64,000 bases of DNA from Pseudonocardia cypriaca (GTDB lineage Bacteria > Actinomycetota > Actinomycetes > Mycobacteriales > Pseudonocardiaceae): the NCBI RefSeq assembly GCF_006717045.1, contig NZ_VFPH01000001.1:3286001-3350000 (forward strand), in the 5' to 3' direction. Position numbers and translations under genes: made by a program. Positions 1 through 7,962 of this stretch are shown here, in pieces. How positions within the stretch are numbered: the stretch's first letter is position 1; every line of letters begins with the position of its first letter. The notes beneath the pieces are model-generated. The model had not been told where the DNA came from and did not search any database. It saw nothing but the letters and a program-made list of their open reading frames with translations.

Positions 1-237
1 CGACCCGGACGCGCTGACGTTCACGGTGTCGGCGCTCATCCACTTGCCCGCGACCTCGAACGAGACCCGGGTGCGGGTGGAGTTCTCGTAGAACATCGTG
101 ATCACGGTCCGGCCGCGCAGGGTGGGCAGCTTGCGCACCTCACGGCCCAGCAGCGCCTGCTTGAGCCGGTCGGCGGTGTCGAGCAGGCCGGTGGCGGCTG
201 CCGCGTCGAGGTCGGTCACCGAGAGCAGGTGCTTCAC
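1..237 (-). CDS. pyrB: Aspartate carbamoyltransferase, N-terminal part (runs off the window)
   Basis: Aspartate carbamoyltransferase makes carbamoyl-aspartate from carbamoyl phosphate and aspartate in de novo pyrimidine synthesis. The 79 visible residues start MKHLLSVTDLD and carry the carbamoyl-phosphate-binding motif STRTR, preceded by MFYEN and followed by SFE, which is diagnostic of the family. The GTG start at 237 overlaps the pyrR stop as GTGA, so the two genes are translationally coupled in one pyr operon. The gene is cut by the window edge, not truncated biologically as far as can be seen. Confidence 0.93.
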   Translation of the reverse strand, partial: MKHLLSVTDLDAAAATGLLDTADRLKQALLGREVRKLPTLRGRTVITMFYENSTRTRVSFEVAGKWMSADTVNVSASGS

Positions 238-827
238 TCCTGCACCGCCTTCCGCAACCGCACCGCGTCCGCACCGTCGATCTCCTCGAGCAGCACCAGC
301 ACCTGCTCGTCGCGGGCGGTGGGCACGTTCTTGCCGACGTAGTCGGCCCGGATCGGCAGCTCCCGGTGACCCCGGTCGACCAGCACGGCCAGCTGCACCG
401 CGCGCGGGCGGCCGTGGTCGGAGAGCGCGTCGAGCGCGGCCCGGACCGTGCGGCCCGACATCAGGACGTCGTCGACGAGCACGACGAGCGCGTCGTCGAG
501 CCCGCCCTCCGGCACCGCGGTGTCCTCCAGGGCGCGGGCCGGGCGCCTGCGCAGGTCGTCGCGGTACAGGGTGGGGTCGACGGAGCCGACCCGGACGCTC
601 GTGCCCTCGAAGTCGGCGATCGCCGCGGCGAGCCGCCGAGCGAGCACGGCGCCGCGGGTGGGGATGCCGATCAGCACGACGTCGGCCATGCCGTCAGCGC
701 CCGTTGCCGTCTTCTCGATGATCTGGTGCGCGATTCGCGCGATGGTGCGGGCGACGTCGGCGGCGCCGAGCAGCTCCCGTGCGGGTGCGCTCGCGCCTGC
801 CGGGTCCCCGCGGCGGTGCTCCGCCAC
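234..827 (-). CDS. pyrR: PyrR, bifunctional pyr operon regulator / uracil phosphoribosyltransferase
   Basis: PyrR is an RNA-binding regulator of pyrimidine genes with a phosphoribosyltransferase fold. The 197-residue protein carries the family marks: GIPTRG near residue 52, the DPTLYRDD segment, the PRPP-binding loop VLVDDVLMSGRT, and DRGHRELPIRADYVGKN near the C-terminus. I chose the GTG at 827 because AAGGAGA lies 7 nt upstream; a longer reading from 851 would put this ribosome site inside the gene. It heads the operon with pyrB. The hairpin just upstream (842-859) suggests control of its own translation. Confidence 0.95.
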   Translation of the reverse strand: MAEHRRGDPAGASAPARELLGAADVARTIARIAHQIIEKTATGADGMADVVLIGIPTRGAVLARRLAAAIADFEGTSVRVGSVDPTLYRDDLRRRPARALEDTAVPEGGLDDALVVLVDDVLMSGRTVRAALDALSDHGRPRAVQLAVLVDRGHRELPIRADYVGKNVPTARDEQVLVLLEEIDGADAVRLRKAVQE

Positions 828-1303
828 AGAGATTCTCCTTCCCCGCCTCACCGGACGGGCTTAAAGGAACCGGTCGCCCGGACGCTACCAGCGCCGCCTC
901 CGAAGGCCCTCGTTCTCGCGCCGGGGCATCGCCGATGTCACACGCCGTACGCTCTCTTGACACCCACACATACCCCACCCGTCACAGCCTGATGGTGCGA
1001 CTGACACCATCACGCGGGGCAGGCACGCGTTGCGGGGGACGTAACGCCTGGCGGGGGACGCTCGATCAGCCGTTCGAGTGGTCTCGGTCCACTGTGGTAC
1101 CGCGAGGGGGACGACAACTTGACCGATCGTCGGGCCGAGCGCATGATTACTCTCCGTATCTAGACATTGCTCCCTGGGTGGCCGCGGTAGCGGGGGGTCC
1201 ACCCGGGCGCGAGGGCCGGCGCCGACCACGTGCCGGGCCGGCAGCACCACCGGAAGAGCTCGGTCCCGCGGCCGAGCCAGCAGCAAGATGAGGAGGTCGC
1301 CAG
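828..1303. other. Divergent pyrR-bldD intergenic region
   Basis: About 475 bases between divergently transcribed pyrR and bldD with no credible gene. Besides the PyrR hairpin it holds a perfect 8-bp inverted repeat, TGATGGTG-N7-CACCATCA (990-1012), and a possible bldD promoter with TTGACC at 1119 and CATGAT at 1142, 17 bases apart. A bldD leader from there would be roughly 150 nt. The inverted repeat could serve either gene as an operator. Confidence 0.5.
842..859 (-). promoter_or_regulatory. Putative PyrR-binding hairpin abutting the pyrR ribosome site
   Basis: On the minus strand, CCCGTCCGGTGAGGCGGG can form a 6-bp stem (one G-T pair) closing the loop CGGTGA. The Shine-Dalgarno AAGGAG (840-835) begins two bases after the stem, and TTTAAG lies just before it. 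In mycobacteria PyrR is known to bind a leader hairpin that covers the ribosome site and represses translation; the placement here fits that model. No attenuator terminator is seen, so translational control is the inference. A TAGCGT (887-882) could be the -10 box of a short leader. Confidence 0.65.
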
Positions 1304-1786
1304 ATGGGCGACTACGCCAAGGCGCTCGGCGGCAAGCTCCGCGCCATCCGGCAGCAGCAGGGGTTGTCGCTGCACGGCGTCGAGCAGAAGTCCGGCGGTC
1401 GCTGGAAGGCGGTCGTGGTGGGCTCCTACGAGCGCGGCGACCGCGCCGTCACCGTGCAGAAGCTGGCCGAGCTGGCAGACTTCTACGGCGTCCCCGTGGC
1501 CGAACTGCTCCCGGAGGGCCGCATCCCGTCCGGGTCGGAGCCGGCCACCAAGATCGTGATCAACCTGGAGCGCCTCCAGCAGCTCCCCGCCGACAAGGTC
1601 GGGCCGCTGGCCCGCTACGCCGCGGCGATCCAGAGCCAGCGCGGCGACTACAACGGCAAGGTGCTCTCGATCCGCTCCGAGGACCTGCGGTCGCTGTCGA
1701 TCATCTACGACATGACGCCCGGCGAGCTCACCGACCAGCTGATCGACTGGGGCGTGCTGCCACCGGAGGCCCGGCCCACCGCCTGA
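1304..1786 (+). CDS. bldD: BldD, c-di-GMP-responsive master developmental repressor
   Basis: BldD is the actinobacterial transcription factor that represses sporulation genes when dimerised by tetrameric cyclic di-GMP. The 160-residue protein has an N-terminal Xre-type HTH (about 8-65, with the SYERGDRAVTVQKLAELADFY recognition half) and the compact C-terminal domain. The c-di-GMP signature RGD-X8-RxxD is present as R113-G-D115, eight residues, then R124-S-E-D127, so the sensing site looks intact. GAGGAGGT sits 8 nt before the ATG. Its place next to nusB/efp/pyrR is conserved in actinobacteria. Confidence 0.95.
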   Translation: MGDYAKALGGKLRAIRQQQGLSLHGVEQKSGGRWKAVVVGSYERGDRAVTVQKLAELADFYGVPVAELLPEGRIPSGSEPATKIVINLERLQQLPADKVGPLARYAAAIQSQRGDYNGKVLSIRSEDLRSLSIIYDMTPGELTDQLIDWGVLPPEARPTA

Positions 1787-1825
1787 CACAGCCCGACCCG
1801 CCTCGCCGAGCAACGTCGTGAGGCG

Positions 1826-2217
1826 TGCCGGCGGTGAGGACGCCCCTCGGTATCCGGCGTCGGGCCGGGCCGGGTCCAGGGGCGAGAACGTGGGCACACC
1901 GACGGTGTGCAGATGTGCGAGCACCCCGAGCCGGGCGGTTCCCTCGATCTGCGCCCACAGCGCCACGACGCCGGGGCCGCGCCGCGCATTCGCGTTGATC
2001 AGGGCCGCGCTCGGCAGGTCGGCACCCCGGGGCCCGTACGGTTGCGACGCGCTCGGCGAGCGCCGCCCGCAGCGCCTCGACACCCGAGCATCTGGCGTCG
2101 ACGCACGCCCCGGCCCCGTTCTGCCGCCCCACCTCGCCGAACGCGGGGACGTACAACGCCTCCGGGCCTCGACCACGCCGACGGCATTGAAGGGGCGCTC
2201 TACCGTCCTCGTCACGG
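1826..2217 (-). pseudogene. Decayed coding remnant with two apparent frameshifts
   Basis: No intact gene explains this stretch, but three successive minus-strand reading-frame segments look coding, with G/C-rich third positions. They start near 2215 (TRTVERPFNAVGVVEAR), jump frame near 2164 (PEALYVPAFGEVGRQNG and on to LRAALAERVATVRA), and jump again near 2035 (LPSAALINANARRGPGVVAL, then WAQIEGTARLGVLAHLHTVG). Joined, they would give about 130 residues of one globular-looking protein. I do not recognise the family. A short sequencing error could also cause the shifts. Confidence 0.35.
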
Positions 2218-2339
2218 TCGGCGCCGAGCCGGTGCCCGTCCGGATCGTGGTCGACCCCTCCGATCCCGGGCGGAACGACGGCGGACCCGGTGCCGCTGAT
2301 CAATTCCCACGCATCCGATCCAGAAACGATTCGAGCGTG

Positions 2340-2364
2340 GTTTGTTGACGTTCTTCCCGGGTAG
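2340..2364 (+). promoter_or_regulatory. SigF/SigB-type stress promoter
   Basis: GTTT at 2340-2343 and GGGTAG at 2359-2364 are separated by exactly 15 bases, matching the GTTT-N14-16-GGGTA pattern used by SigF/SigB-family general stress sigma factors in actinobacteria. It points toward the PRC-barrel/DUF2382 genes, whose families are often stress-induced. The 330-nt distance to the start codon is long, so a closer second promoter cannot be excluded. Confidence 0.5.
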
Positions 2365-2693
2365 GGAATGCTCCGTTCGGGTGGCCCGAGCAATGTAGAT
2401 CTCCCCTGAGTTGCGATGACCGGACCGGCACACATAACGTCTCTCGCACTGAGCCTCAACGGCCCACCGCGAATGGACCCATGATTCAGAAATCATGATT
2501 GTGCGGTTCACCCCGATCGTCGTGGGCGCGCGTATCAATGAAAGGAAGATCGCGGCGTTCCAGACGCCGCCGAGGGATCCGGCCGTACGGCCGATCGAAA
2601 CAATTTCGCGTGCAGGAAAGAAATCTACTGGCGCGCCCTTGCGCGTTCGAAGCCCGGATCATCCGACAGCAGACCCATTCCGAGAAGGACACG

Positions 2694-3494
2694 ATGACCA
2701 CTGCGAACACGAGCGACCCGAACCAGATGACCGGCGCCGATGTCTACGACGGCAACGGCCGGTCGATCGGCAAGATTGATTCGATCTACTTCGACAACGA
2801 CACCGACCAGCCGGAATGGGCGGCGGTACGGACAGGCCTGTTCGGCGGGCACGTGTCGCTGGTGCCACTCGGCCGGAGCAACTGGGACGGCTCCGCACTG
2901 ACCGTGCCTTTCGACAAGGAGGCGCTCAAGGCCGCGCCGCACCACGACCCGGGCACCGCGCTGTCGGCAGCCGACGAGCAAGACCTCTACCGCCACTACG
3001 GCATGTCCTCCGAACGCTCCGCCGACCGGCGCCACGACCGCGCCGGGGAGCCCGGGGTGCAGGGCCGCGACACCTCGGGCCCCACCACCGACGACGCGAT
3101 GACCCGCAGCGAGGAGCGGATGCGCGTCGGCACCGAGCAGCACGAGTCCGGCCGCGCCCGGCTCCGCAAGTACATCGTGTCCGAGAACGTCTCGACGACG
3201 GTGCCGGTCGCCCACGAGGAGGTCACCCTCGAACGTGAGCCGATCACCGAGGCCAACCGCGGCGACGCGATGACGGGCGGCGACCTCACCGAGGAGGAGC
3301 ACGAGGTCACCCTCACCGAGCAGCGCGCGGTCGCCAGCAAGGAGACCGTTCCCGTCGAGCGGGTCCGGCTGGGCACCGAGACGGTCACCGAGGAGCAGCA
3401 GGTCCAGGGCACCGTCCGCAAGGAGCAGATCGACCCGGTCGAGGTCGAGGGAGCCGCAGCCGAGCGTGGCGTGCGCGGCAGGCACGAGCGCTGA
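2694..3494 (+). CDS. PRC-barrel and DUF2382 domain protein
   Basis: Two domains are visible in 266 residues. The first 110 residues form a PRC-barrel (TGADVYDGNGRSIGKIDSIY, then VRTGLFGGHVSLVPL), a fold used for protein or RNA contacts. Residues 155-260 form a DUF2382 domain of charged, alternating beta strands (ENVSTTVPVAHEEVTLEREPI, EEHEVTLTEQRAVASKETVP). Such proteins in actinobacteria and Deinococcus are tied to general stress, but no biochemical role is established. The ATG at 2694 follows GAGAAGGA. A second DUF2382 protein follows at 3599, and a SigF-like promoter lies upstream. Confidence 0.85.
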   Translation: MTTANTSDPNQMTGADVYDGNGRSIGKIDSIYFDNDTDQPEWAAVRTGLFGGHVSLVPLGRSNWDGSALTVPFDKEALKAAPHHDPGTALSAADEQDLYRHYGMSSERSADRRHDRAGEPGVQGRDTSGPTTDDAMTRSEERMRVGTEQHESGRARLRKYIVSENVSTTVPVAHEEVTLEREPITEANRGDAMTGGDLTEEEHEVTLTEQRAVASKETVPVERVRLGTETVTEEQQVQGTVRKEQIDPVEVEGAAAERGVRGRHER

Positions 3495-3515
3495 CCGAGC
3501 TGCCCCGCCACGTGC

Positions 3516-3531
3516 GCGTTCCGCAGAACGC
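3516..3531. repeat. Intergenic palindrome GCGTTC-CGCA-GAACGC
   Basis: Perfect 6-bp arms with a CGCA loop, 21 bases after the stop of the PRC/DUF2382 gene. It differs by one base from the exact palindrome GCGTTCCGCGGAACGC found at 27302 and 28804. It could act as a transcript-end hairpin, though no T-run follows. Confidence 0.55.
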
Positions 3532-3598
3532 CCACGTCTTCCAGGGATCGAGGGACGTGCGCCGACGAGGGGGGCGCACGTCCCGGAATGGGCACAGG

Positions 3599-4015
3599 AT
3601 GAGTAGCTCGCAATCACCCGCCCGGCCGGAAGCGGTCGGCGTGACGCGTTCCGCGGAGCAGCAGCGGGCCGAGGTCGTGAATGTGGTCGTGGGCCGTGCC
3701 CGGCTGGTCACATTCGTGGTGACCGAGGAGCAGACGTTCACGGTCCCGGTGCGGCGTCAGGAGGTTCGCCTCGTCTACGACCCCGTACCCGCGAACGACC
3801 AATCGGTGACGTCGGTGCCGCCGGCCGAGGAGATTCACGAGGTGGTCCTCCTTTCCGAGCAGGTGCAGTTCTCCACCCGTGTCGTGCCGGTCGAGCGCGT
3901 CCGGATGATCCGGCGCGTCGTCAAGGGTGAACAGACCGTCACCGGTCAGATCCGCTCCGAACAGATCGGCGTCGAACAGATCCGAGAATCGGAACGAGAC
4001 ACATCATGGGATTGA
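3599..4015 (+). CDS. DUF2382 domain protein
   Basis: A 138-residue protein made almost entirely of one DUF2382 domain: VTEEQTFTVPVRRQEVRLVY, then EEIHEVVLLSEQVQFSTRVVP and a GEQTVTGQIRSEQIG tail. It parallels the C-terminal half of the upstream PRC/DUF2382 protein, so the pair probably arose by duplication and may act together. The ATG at 3599 is preceded by a weak CACAGG; starts further upstream would add a basic, non-homologous stretch. Function unknown; a stress role is inferred from family context. Confidence 0.78.
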   Translation: MSSSQSPARPEAVGVTRSAEQQRAEVVNVVVGRARLVTFVVTEEQTFTVPVRRQEVRLVYDPVPANDQSVTSVPPAEEIHEVVLLSEQVQFSTRVVPVERVRMIRRVVKGEQTVTGQIRSEQIGVEQIRESERDTSWD

Positions 4016-4215
4016 CCAAGTCCCGTCGATGGTGCCGCGCCGAACGGATTCGGCGGCCGGACCGTCGCCGAGCACTCCCAGGCCGCGATCACCGTGATCG
4101 TCCCTCACCCCCGGCGGGCCGGGTCGCGCCATCGCCTTGACACCGCGTCGGCACGCCGACTGTGATGGCTCGTGGATTCGGTGTGGCCAGCCGACCGCGA
4201 GGAGGCGGATCGACG

Positions 4216-5235
4216 ATGGCCGTTCTCGTCGACACGCGGGCCGTGCCGCCGGCCGAGCGTTTCGAGTGCTGGCACGAGGCGGCGTCGAAGATCTTCTTTC
4301 CGCTGCGGGTGTCCCGGCGTGCGGAGGGCTCGCGCGCCGAGCCGTTCTTCGGCCAGGTGGTCGGGCACCGGCTCGGGCCGATCCAGGCGTTCCGGGTGGC
4401 CGGTGACCCGAACACCTGCATCCGCACGCCCAGCGGCATCCGGCAGAGCGACCCGGAGGAGCTGCAGCTGTACCTGGTCCGCCGCGGGCTCTGCCGGGTC
4501 GGCCAGCTGGACCGGACGAGCGCGCTCGTACCGGGCGACCTCACCGCGCAGGACACGTCGCGGCCCTTCTCGATCGAGAGCGACGAGCCGTTCGAGCTGA
4601 TCGTCTTCGACTTCCCGAAATACCTGCTCGGCCCGCACGCCGACCGCATCGGGGCGCGCACGGCCACGCGCATCGCAGGCGACTCCGGGCTCGCCGCCCG
4701 CGTCGGACCGTTCCTGACCGGGCTCCTCGACGGGCTCGACGAGGGCTCCATCGTCGAGTCCGACGGGCTGACCGACAGCATGGTGGGCCTGCTGCGGTCC
4801 CTGTTCAGCGAGGGGCCCGCGGTGCCGAGGGACCCGACGACCCTGCTGCTGCACCGGATCCACACCTACATCGAGCAGCACCTCGCCGATCCGGGGCTCG
4901 GGCCCGACCGGATCGCCGCTGCGCACTACATCTCGGTGCGCTACCTGCACAAGCTCTTCCAGCGCCGGGGCGCCACCGTGTCCCGGTTCGTGCAGCAGCG
5001 CAGGCTGGAGCGCTGCCGGCGCGACCTGGCCGACCAGGCCCTCGCGGGGCACACGATCGAGTCGATCTGCAGCGCGTGGGGCATGACGAACCCCGACCAC
5101 TTCAGCCGCGTGTTCCGGGCCGCCTACGGCTGCCCGCCGCGCGAGTGGCGGGCCCGAGCGGTGCACGCTCGGTCGGACGCGGTGCACCACGGGGAAGGCC
5201 CCCACGGCGCGACCGGTGGATCGTGGCCGGTATGA
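4216..5235 (+). CDS. AraC-family transcriptional regulator
   Basis: A 339-residue activator-type regulator. Residues 1-190 resemble the AraC-binding-like (NahR/AlkS-type) sensor domain beginning with PPAERFECWHEAASKIFFPL. The C-terminal 100 residues carry two AraC HTH motifs: RIAAAHYISVRYLHKLFQ and the IESICSAWGMTNPDHFSRVF-RAAYGCPPREWR signature. Its stop overlaps the ATG of the cupin dioxygenase as ATGA, so regulator and enzyme are co-translated and the cupin substrate or product is a plausible effector. Confidence 0.9.
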   Translation: MAVLVDTRAVPPAERFECWHEAASKIFFPLRVSRRAEGSRAEPFFGQVVGHRLGPIQAFRVAGDPNTCIRTPSGIRQSDPEELQLYLVRRGLCRVGQLDRTSALVPGDLTAQDTSRPFSIESDEPFELIVFDFPKYLLGPHADRIGARTATRIAGDSGLAARVGPFLTGLLDGLDEGSIVESDGLTDSMVGLLRSLFSEGPAVPRDPTTLLLHRIHTYIEQHLADPGLGPDRIAAAHYISVRYLHKLFQRRGATVSRFVQQRRLERCRRDLADQALAGHTIESICSAWGMTNPDHFSRVFRAAYGCPPREWRARAVHARSDAVHHGEGPHGATGGSWPV

Positions 5236-5750
5236 CCGAGTTCTGGCGCGAGATCAAGCCGATCGAGAACGTCTTCCGGCCGGGCGCCCTGCCCGACCTG
5301 CACGTCTCGGACGGGCCCATCGACGACGACCGCTACTACATCCCGCTGTCCGAGACCGTCGGGTCCCGGCCGCTGTTCATCTCGACCAGCCAGAACCGCT
5401 GGTGCGACGTGCTCATGGCCCGCGGCGCCGGCCTGGTGAACCGGCACTACCACCCGCACCAGGTGTTCGCGTACACGATCTCGGGCCGGTGGGGCTACCT
5501 GGAGCACGACTGGGTCGCCACCGCCGGCGACTTCGTCTACGAGGCCCCCGGCGAGGGCCACACCCTCGTCACCTACGAGGCCGACGAGCCGACCCGCATC
5601 ACCTTCAACGTCACCGGCCCGCTCATCTGGCTCGACGAGAACGGCGATCCGGACGGCACGTTCGACGTCTTCGACTACATCGGCCTCTGCCGGGAGCACT
5701 ACGAGAAGGTCGGTCTCGGCGCCGGGTTCGTCGACCAGTTCATCCGGTAG
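5232..5750 (+). CDS. Cupin dioxygenase, 2,4'-dihydroxyacetophenone dioxygenase family
   Basis: A single-domain cupin of 172 residues. The family pattern RHYHPHQVFAYTISGRWGYL, EHDWVATAGDFVYEAPGEGH and HTL matches 2,4'-dihydroxyacetophenone dioxygenase, an iron cupin that cleaves an aryl ketone C-C bond to an aromatic acid and formate. The His pair in HYHPH, with the His of GEGHTL, are the likely metal ligands. It is encoded in an ATGA overlap with the AraC gene. Acetylacetone-cleaving and other cupins share this fold, so the true substrate is unknown. Confidence 0.75.
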   Translation: MTEFWREIKPIENVFRPGALPDLHVSDGPIDDDRYYIPLSETVGSRPLFISTSQNRWCDVLMARGAGLVNRHYHPHQVFAYTISGRWGYLEHDWVATAGDFVYEAPGEGHTLVTYEADEPTRITFNVTGPLIWLDENGDPDGTFDVFDYIGLCREHYEKVGLGAGFVDQFIR

Positions 5751-5819
5751 GCCGGAACAACGCCCGGCGTCGGGCTGCGTGATCCCCCACCGACCGGTCG
5801 TCCGACGTACGCTCCCCGG

Positions 5820-6824
5820 GTGAGCGAGGCCACCACGGGCCGGTCCCGGCTGTCGTCGTGGGCCTACGCGCTGCGCACCACCAACCCGCCGCCGGGGGGC
5901 CGGGTGGATGCCGTCACGCGCTGGATCGTGGTCACCCGCGCAGCCGTCCTGCCGATGACGCTGGTCTCGGGGCTGGTCGCCGCGCTGCTGGCCGTCGGCG
6001 AGCCGGGGCTCGACTGGCGCTGGCTCACGCTCGCCATCACCGGCATCGTGCTGGCGCACCTCGCGAACAACCTCATGAACGACCTGTACGACACGCAGGC
6101 GGGCAGCGACACGGCGACCTACCCCCGCGCCCTCTACGCGCCGCACCCGGTGCTGTCCGGGCTCGTGTCCCGTCGCGCGCTGGTCACCGCGATCGTGCTG
6201 GTCAACCTCGCCGACCTGGCGATCCTCGTGGTGCTGGCGGTCGCGCGCGGCTGGCCGGTGGTGGCGTTCGCCCTGGCCGGGTTCGTGCTGAGCGTCGCCT
6301 ACACCGCCCCGCCCCTCCGGCTGAAGAAGCGCGGGCTCGGCGAGCTGGACGTGCTCGTGGTGTGGGGCCCGCTGATGGTCGGGGGCACGTACTACGCGGC
6401 CACCGGCACGATCACCTGGGCGGTGCTGCTCGCCTCGCTGCCCTACGGCCTCCTGTGCACCACGGTCCTGATGGGCAAGCACGTCGACAAGATCCCGTTC
6501 GACGCTCCGCTCGGGATCAGGACGCTGCCGGTGATCCTCGGCGAGCGCCGCGCCCGCACCGTGACGCTCGGGCTGATGGCTGCCTTCTACGTGCTGGTGC
6601 TCGGGTGCGTGCTGGTCGGGGCGATGCCGTGGCCCGCGCTCGCCGTGGTGCTCGCGCTGCCACGGCTGGCCAAGGTCTGGCCGCGGTTCCGGCAACCACC
6701 GCCGGACGAGCCGCCGCCCGGGTTCCCGGTCTGGCCGCTCTGGTACGCCGCGCTGGCCTGGGTGCACGTGCGGCAGGCCGGCGCGCTGCTGGTGCTGGGG
6801 CTCCTGCTCGGCGCGCTGGTCTAA
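5820..6824 (+). CDS. UbiA-family prenyltransferase, MenA-like
   Basis: A polytopic membrane protein of 334 residues with about eight hydrophobic segments. The first Asp-rich motif is N83-NLMNDLYDTQAGSD, typical of UbiA enzymes, and a second polar loop follows with MGKHVDKIPFDAPLGIRTLP. The family attaches isoprenoid chains to aromatic or other acceptors; MenA (menaquinone) is the commonest version. The C-terminal PPPDEPPPGFPVWPL insert is unusual for MenA, so another acceptor is possible. The gene converges on nusB, the stop codons overlapping. Confidence 0.8.
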   Translation: MSEATTGRSRLSSWAYALRTTNPPPGGRVDAVTRWIVVTRAAVLPMTLVSGLVAALLAVGEPGLDWRWLTLAITGIVLAHLANNLMNDLYDTQAGSDTATYPRALYAPHPVLSGLVSRRALVTAIVLVNLADLAILVVLAVARGWPVVAFALAGFVLSVAYTAPPLRLKKRGLGELDVLVVWGPLMVGGTYYAATGTITWAVLLASLPYGLLCTTVLMGKHVDKIPFDAPLGIRTLPVILGERRARTVTLGLMAAFYVLVLGCVLVGAMPWPALAVVLALPRLAKVWPRFRQPPPDEPPPGFPVWPLWYAALAWVHVRQAGALLVLGLLLGALV

Positions 6825-7255
6825 CGCGTGGCGCGCAGGTGCTCGGCGATGTCGGCGATCCGGCCGAGCACACCGTTCAGGAACCGCGGGCTGTCGTCGG
6901 TGGACAGGGTGCGCGCGAGCTCGACGGCCTCGGTGATCGCCACCGGGTCGTCGATCTCGTCGACCCAGAGCAGCTCGAACACCCCGATCCGCAGCAGCGT
7001 GCGGTCGACCGCGGGCATGCGCGCGACCGTCCAGCCCTCGGCGTGCTCGGCGAGCAGCTGGTCGATGCGCTCCCGGTGGGCCACCACGCCCTCGACGAGC
7101 ATCGCGGCGTAGTCCGACACCGGTGGGGCGTCGTCGGTCTCGCGGCGGTGCGCGAGCACGGCCAGGGGGTCGTCGCCCCTCGCCTCGGACTCGAAGAGGA
7201 TGTCGAGGGCGCGTTTGCGCGCCCTCGTGCGGGCCCGTTGCAGCCGCTCGGGCAT
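6821..7255 (-). CDS. nusB: NusB transcription antitermination factor
   Basis: NusB binds boxA RNA with S10 (NusE) and supports antitermination of rRNA operons. The 144-residue all-helical protein has the family features RKRALDILFESE, MPAVDRTLLRIGVFELLW, PVAITEAVELART and FLNGVLGRIA. The ATG overlaps the efp stop as ATGA, giving an efp-nusB pair as in other actinobacteria. Confidence 0.96.
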   Translation of the reverse strand: MPERLQRARTRARKRALDILFESEARGDDPLAVLAHRRETDDAPPVSDYAAMLVEGVVAHRERIDQLLAEHAEGWTVARMPAVDRTLLRIGVFELLWVDEIDDPVAITEAVELARTLSTDDSPRFLNGVLGRIADIAEHLRATR

Positions 7256-7818
7256 CAGCCGGATACGCGGCCGAGGTAGCGCCCGTCGCGGGTGTCCACC
7301 TTGACCTTCTCGCCGGTCGTGACGAAGAGCGGCACCTGGATCTCGGCGCCGGTCTCCAGCGTGGCGGGCTTGGTGCCGCCGGTGGAACGGTCGCCCTGCA
7401 GGCCCGGGTCGGTGTGGGAGATCACCAGCTCGACCGACGTGGGCAGCTCGACGTACAGCGCGGTGCCCTCGTGGAAGGCGACCATCGCGCTCTGGTTCTC
7501 GAGCATGTAGTTGGCGGCGTCCCCGACCGTGTTCTCCGGGACCGGGATCTGGTCGTAGGTGTCGCCGTCCATGAAGACGAAGTCGGCGCCGTCCCGGTAG
7601 AGGAAGGTCATGTCCCGCCGGTCGACGGTGGCGGTGTCGACCTTGGTGCCGGCGTTGAAGGTCTTGTCGACGACCTTCCCGGTGAGCACGTTCTTCAACG
7701 TCGTACGCACGAAGGCGCCACCCTTGCCGGGCTTGACGTGCTGGAACGCCGTGACCGACCAGAGCTGGCCGTCCAGGTTGAGCACCAGACCGTTCTTGAG
7801 GTCGTTCGTCGTGGCCAC
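7255..7818 (-). CDS. efp: Elongation factor P
   Basis: EF-P relieves ribosome stalling at polyproline stretches by entering the E site. The 187-residue protein has the three beta domains: KOW-like N domain with the tip loop KPGKGGAF (Lys32 at the modifiable position), the central OB domain, and the C-terminal domain ending in GEKVKVDTRDGRYLGRV. Start is GTG at 7818, with AAGGAG 10 nt upstream. No EpmA-type modification gene is in the window; actinobacterial EF-P may act without the lysyl modification. Confidence 0.97.
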   Translation of the reverse strand: MATTNDLKNGLVLNLDGQLWSVTAFQHVKPGKGGAFVRTTLKNVLTGKVVDKTFNAGTKVDTATVDRRDMTFLYRDGADFVFMDGDTYDQIPVPENTVGDAANYMLENQSAMVAFHEGTALYVELPTSVELVISHTDPGLQGDRSTGGTKPATLETGAEIQVPLFVTTGEKVKVDTRDGRYLGRVSG

Positions 7819-7962
7819 GTGCGCCTGACTCCTTGCGTCTGTCGCGGGCGCGCACTACGTCGCGAGGTGCAGTAGTACTTCGCGAGGTGTCGCCGGCGCG
7901 CCGGGTTTGCTCCATGAGCGGCGCGCTGCAACGGCGCCGTCGTCCGCGCCCAAGGATACCCG

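Larger units (their letters stand above)
1787..2693. other. bldD to PRC-barrel intergenic region
   Basis: Roughly 900 bases without an intact gene. The first 430 bases hold the decayed remnant at 1826-2217. Beyond it lies a SigF-like promoter (2340-2364) and then about 330 bases of lower-GC sequence up to the PRC-barrel start, which may be a long leader. I see no RNA gene in it. Confidence 0.5.

Noticed and set aside
5124..6767. 547-residue minus-strand frame over the cupin and UbiA genes
   Set aside because: His/Arg/Gly-rich composition typical of a GC-driven shadow; the plus-strand genes have clear motifs.
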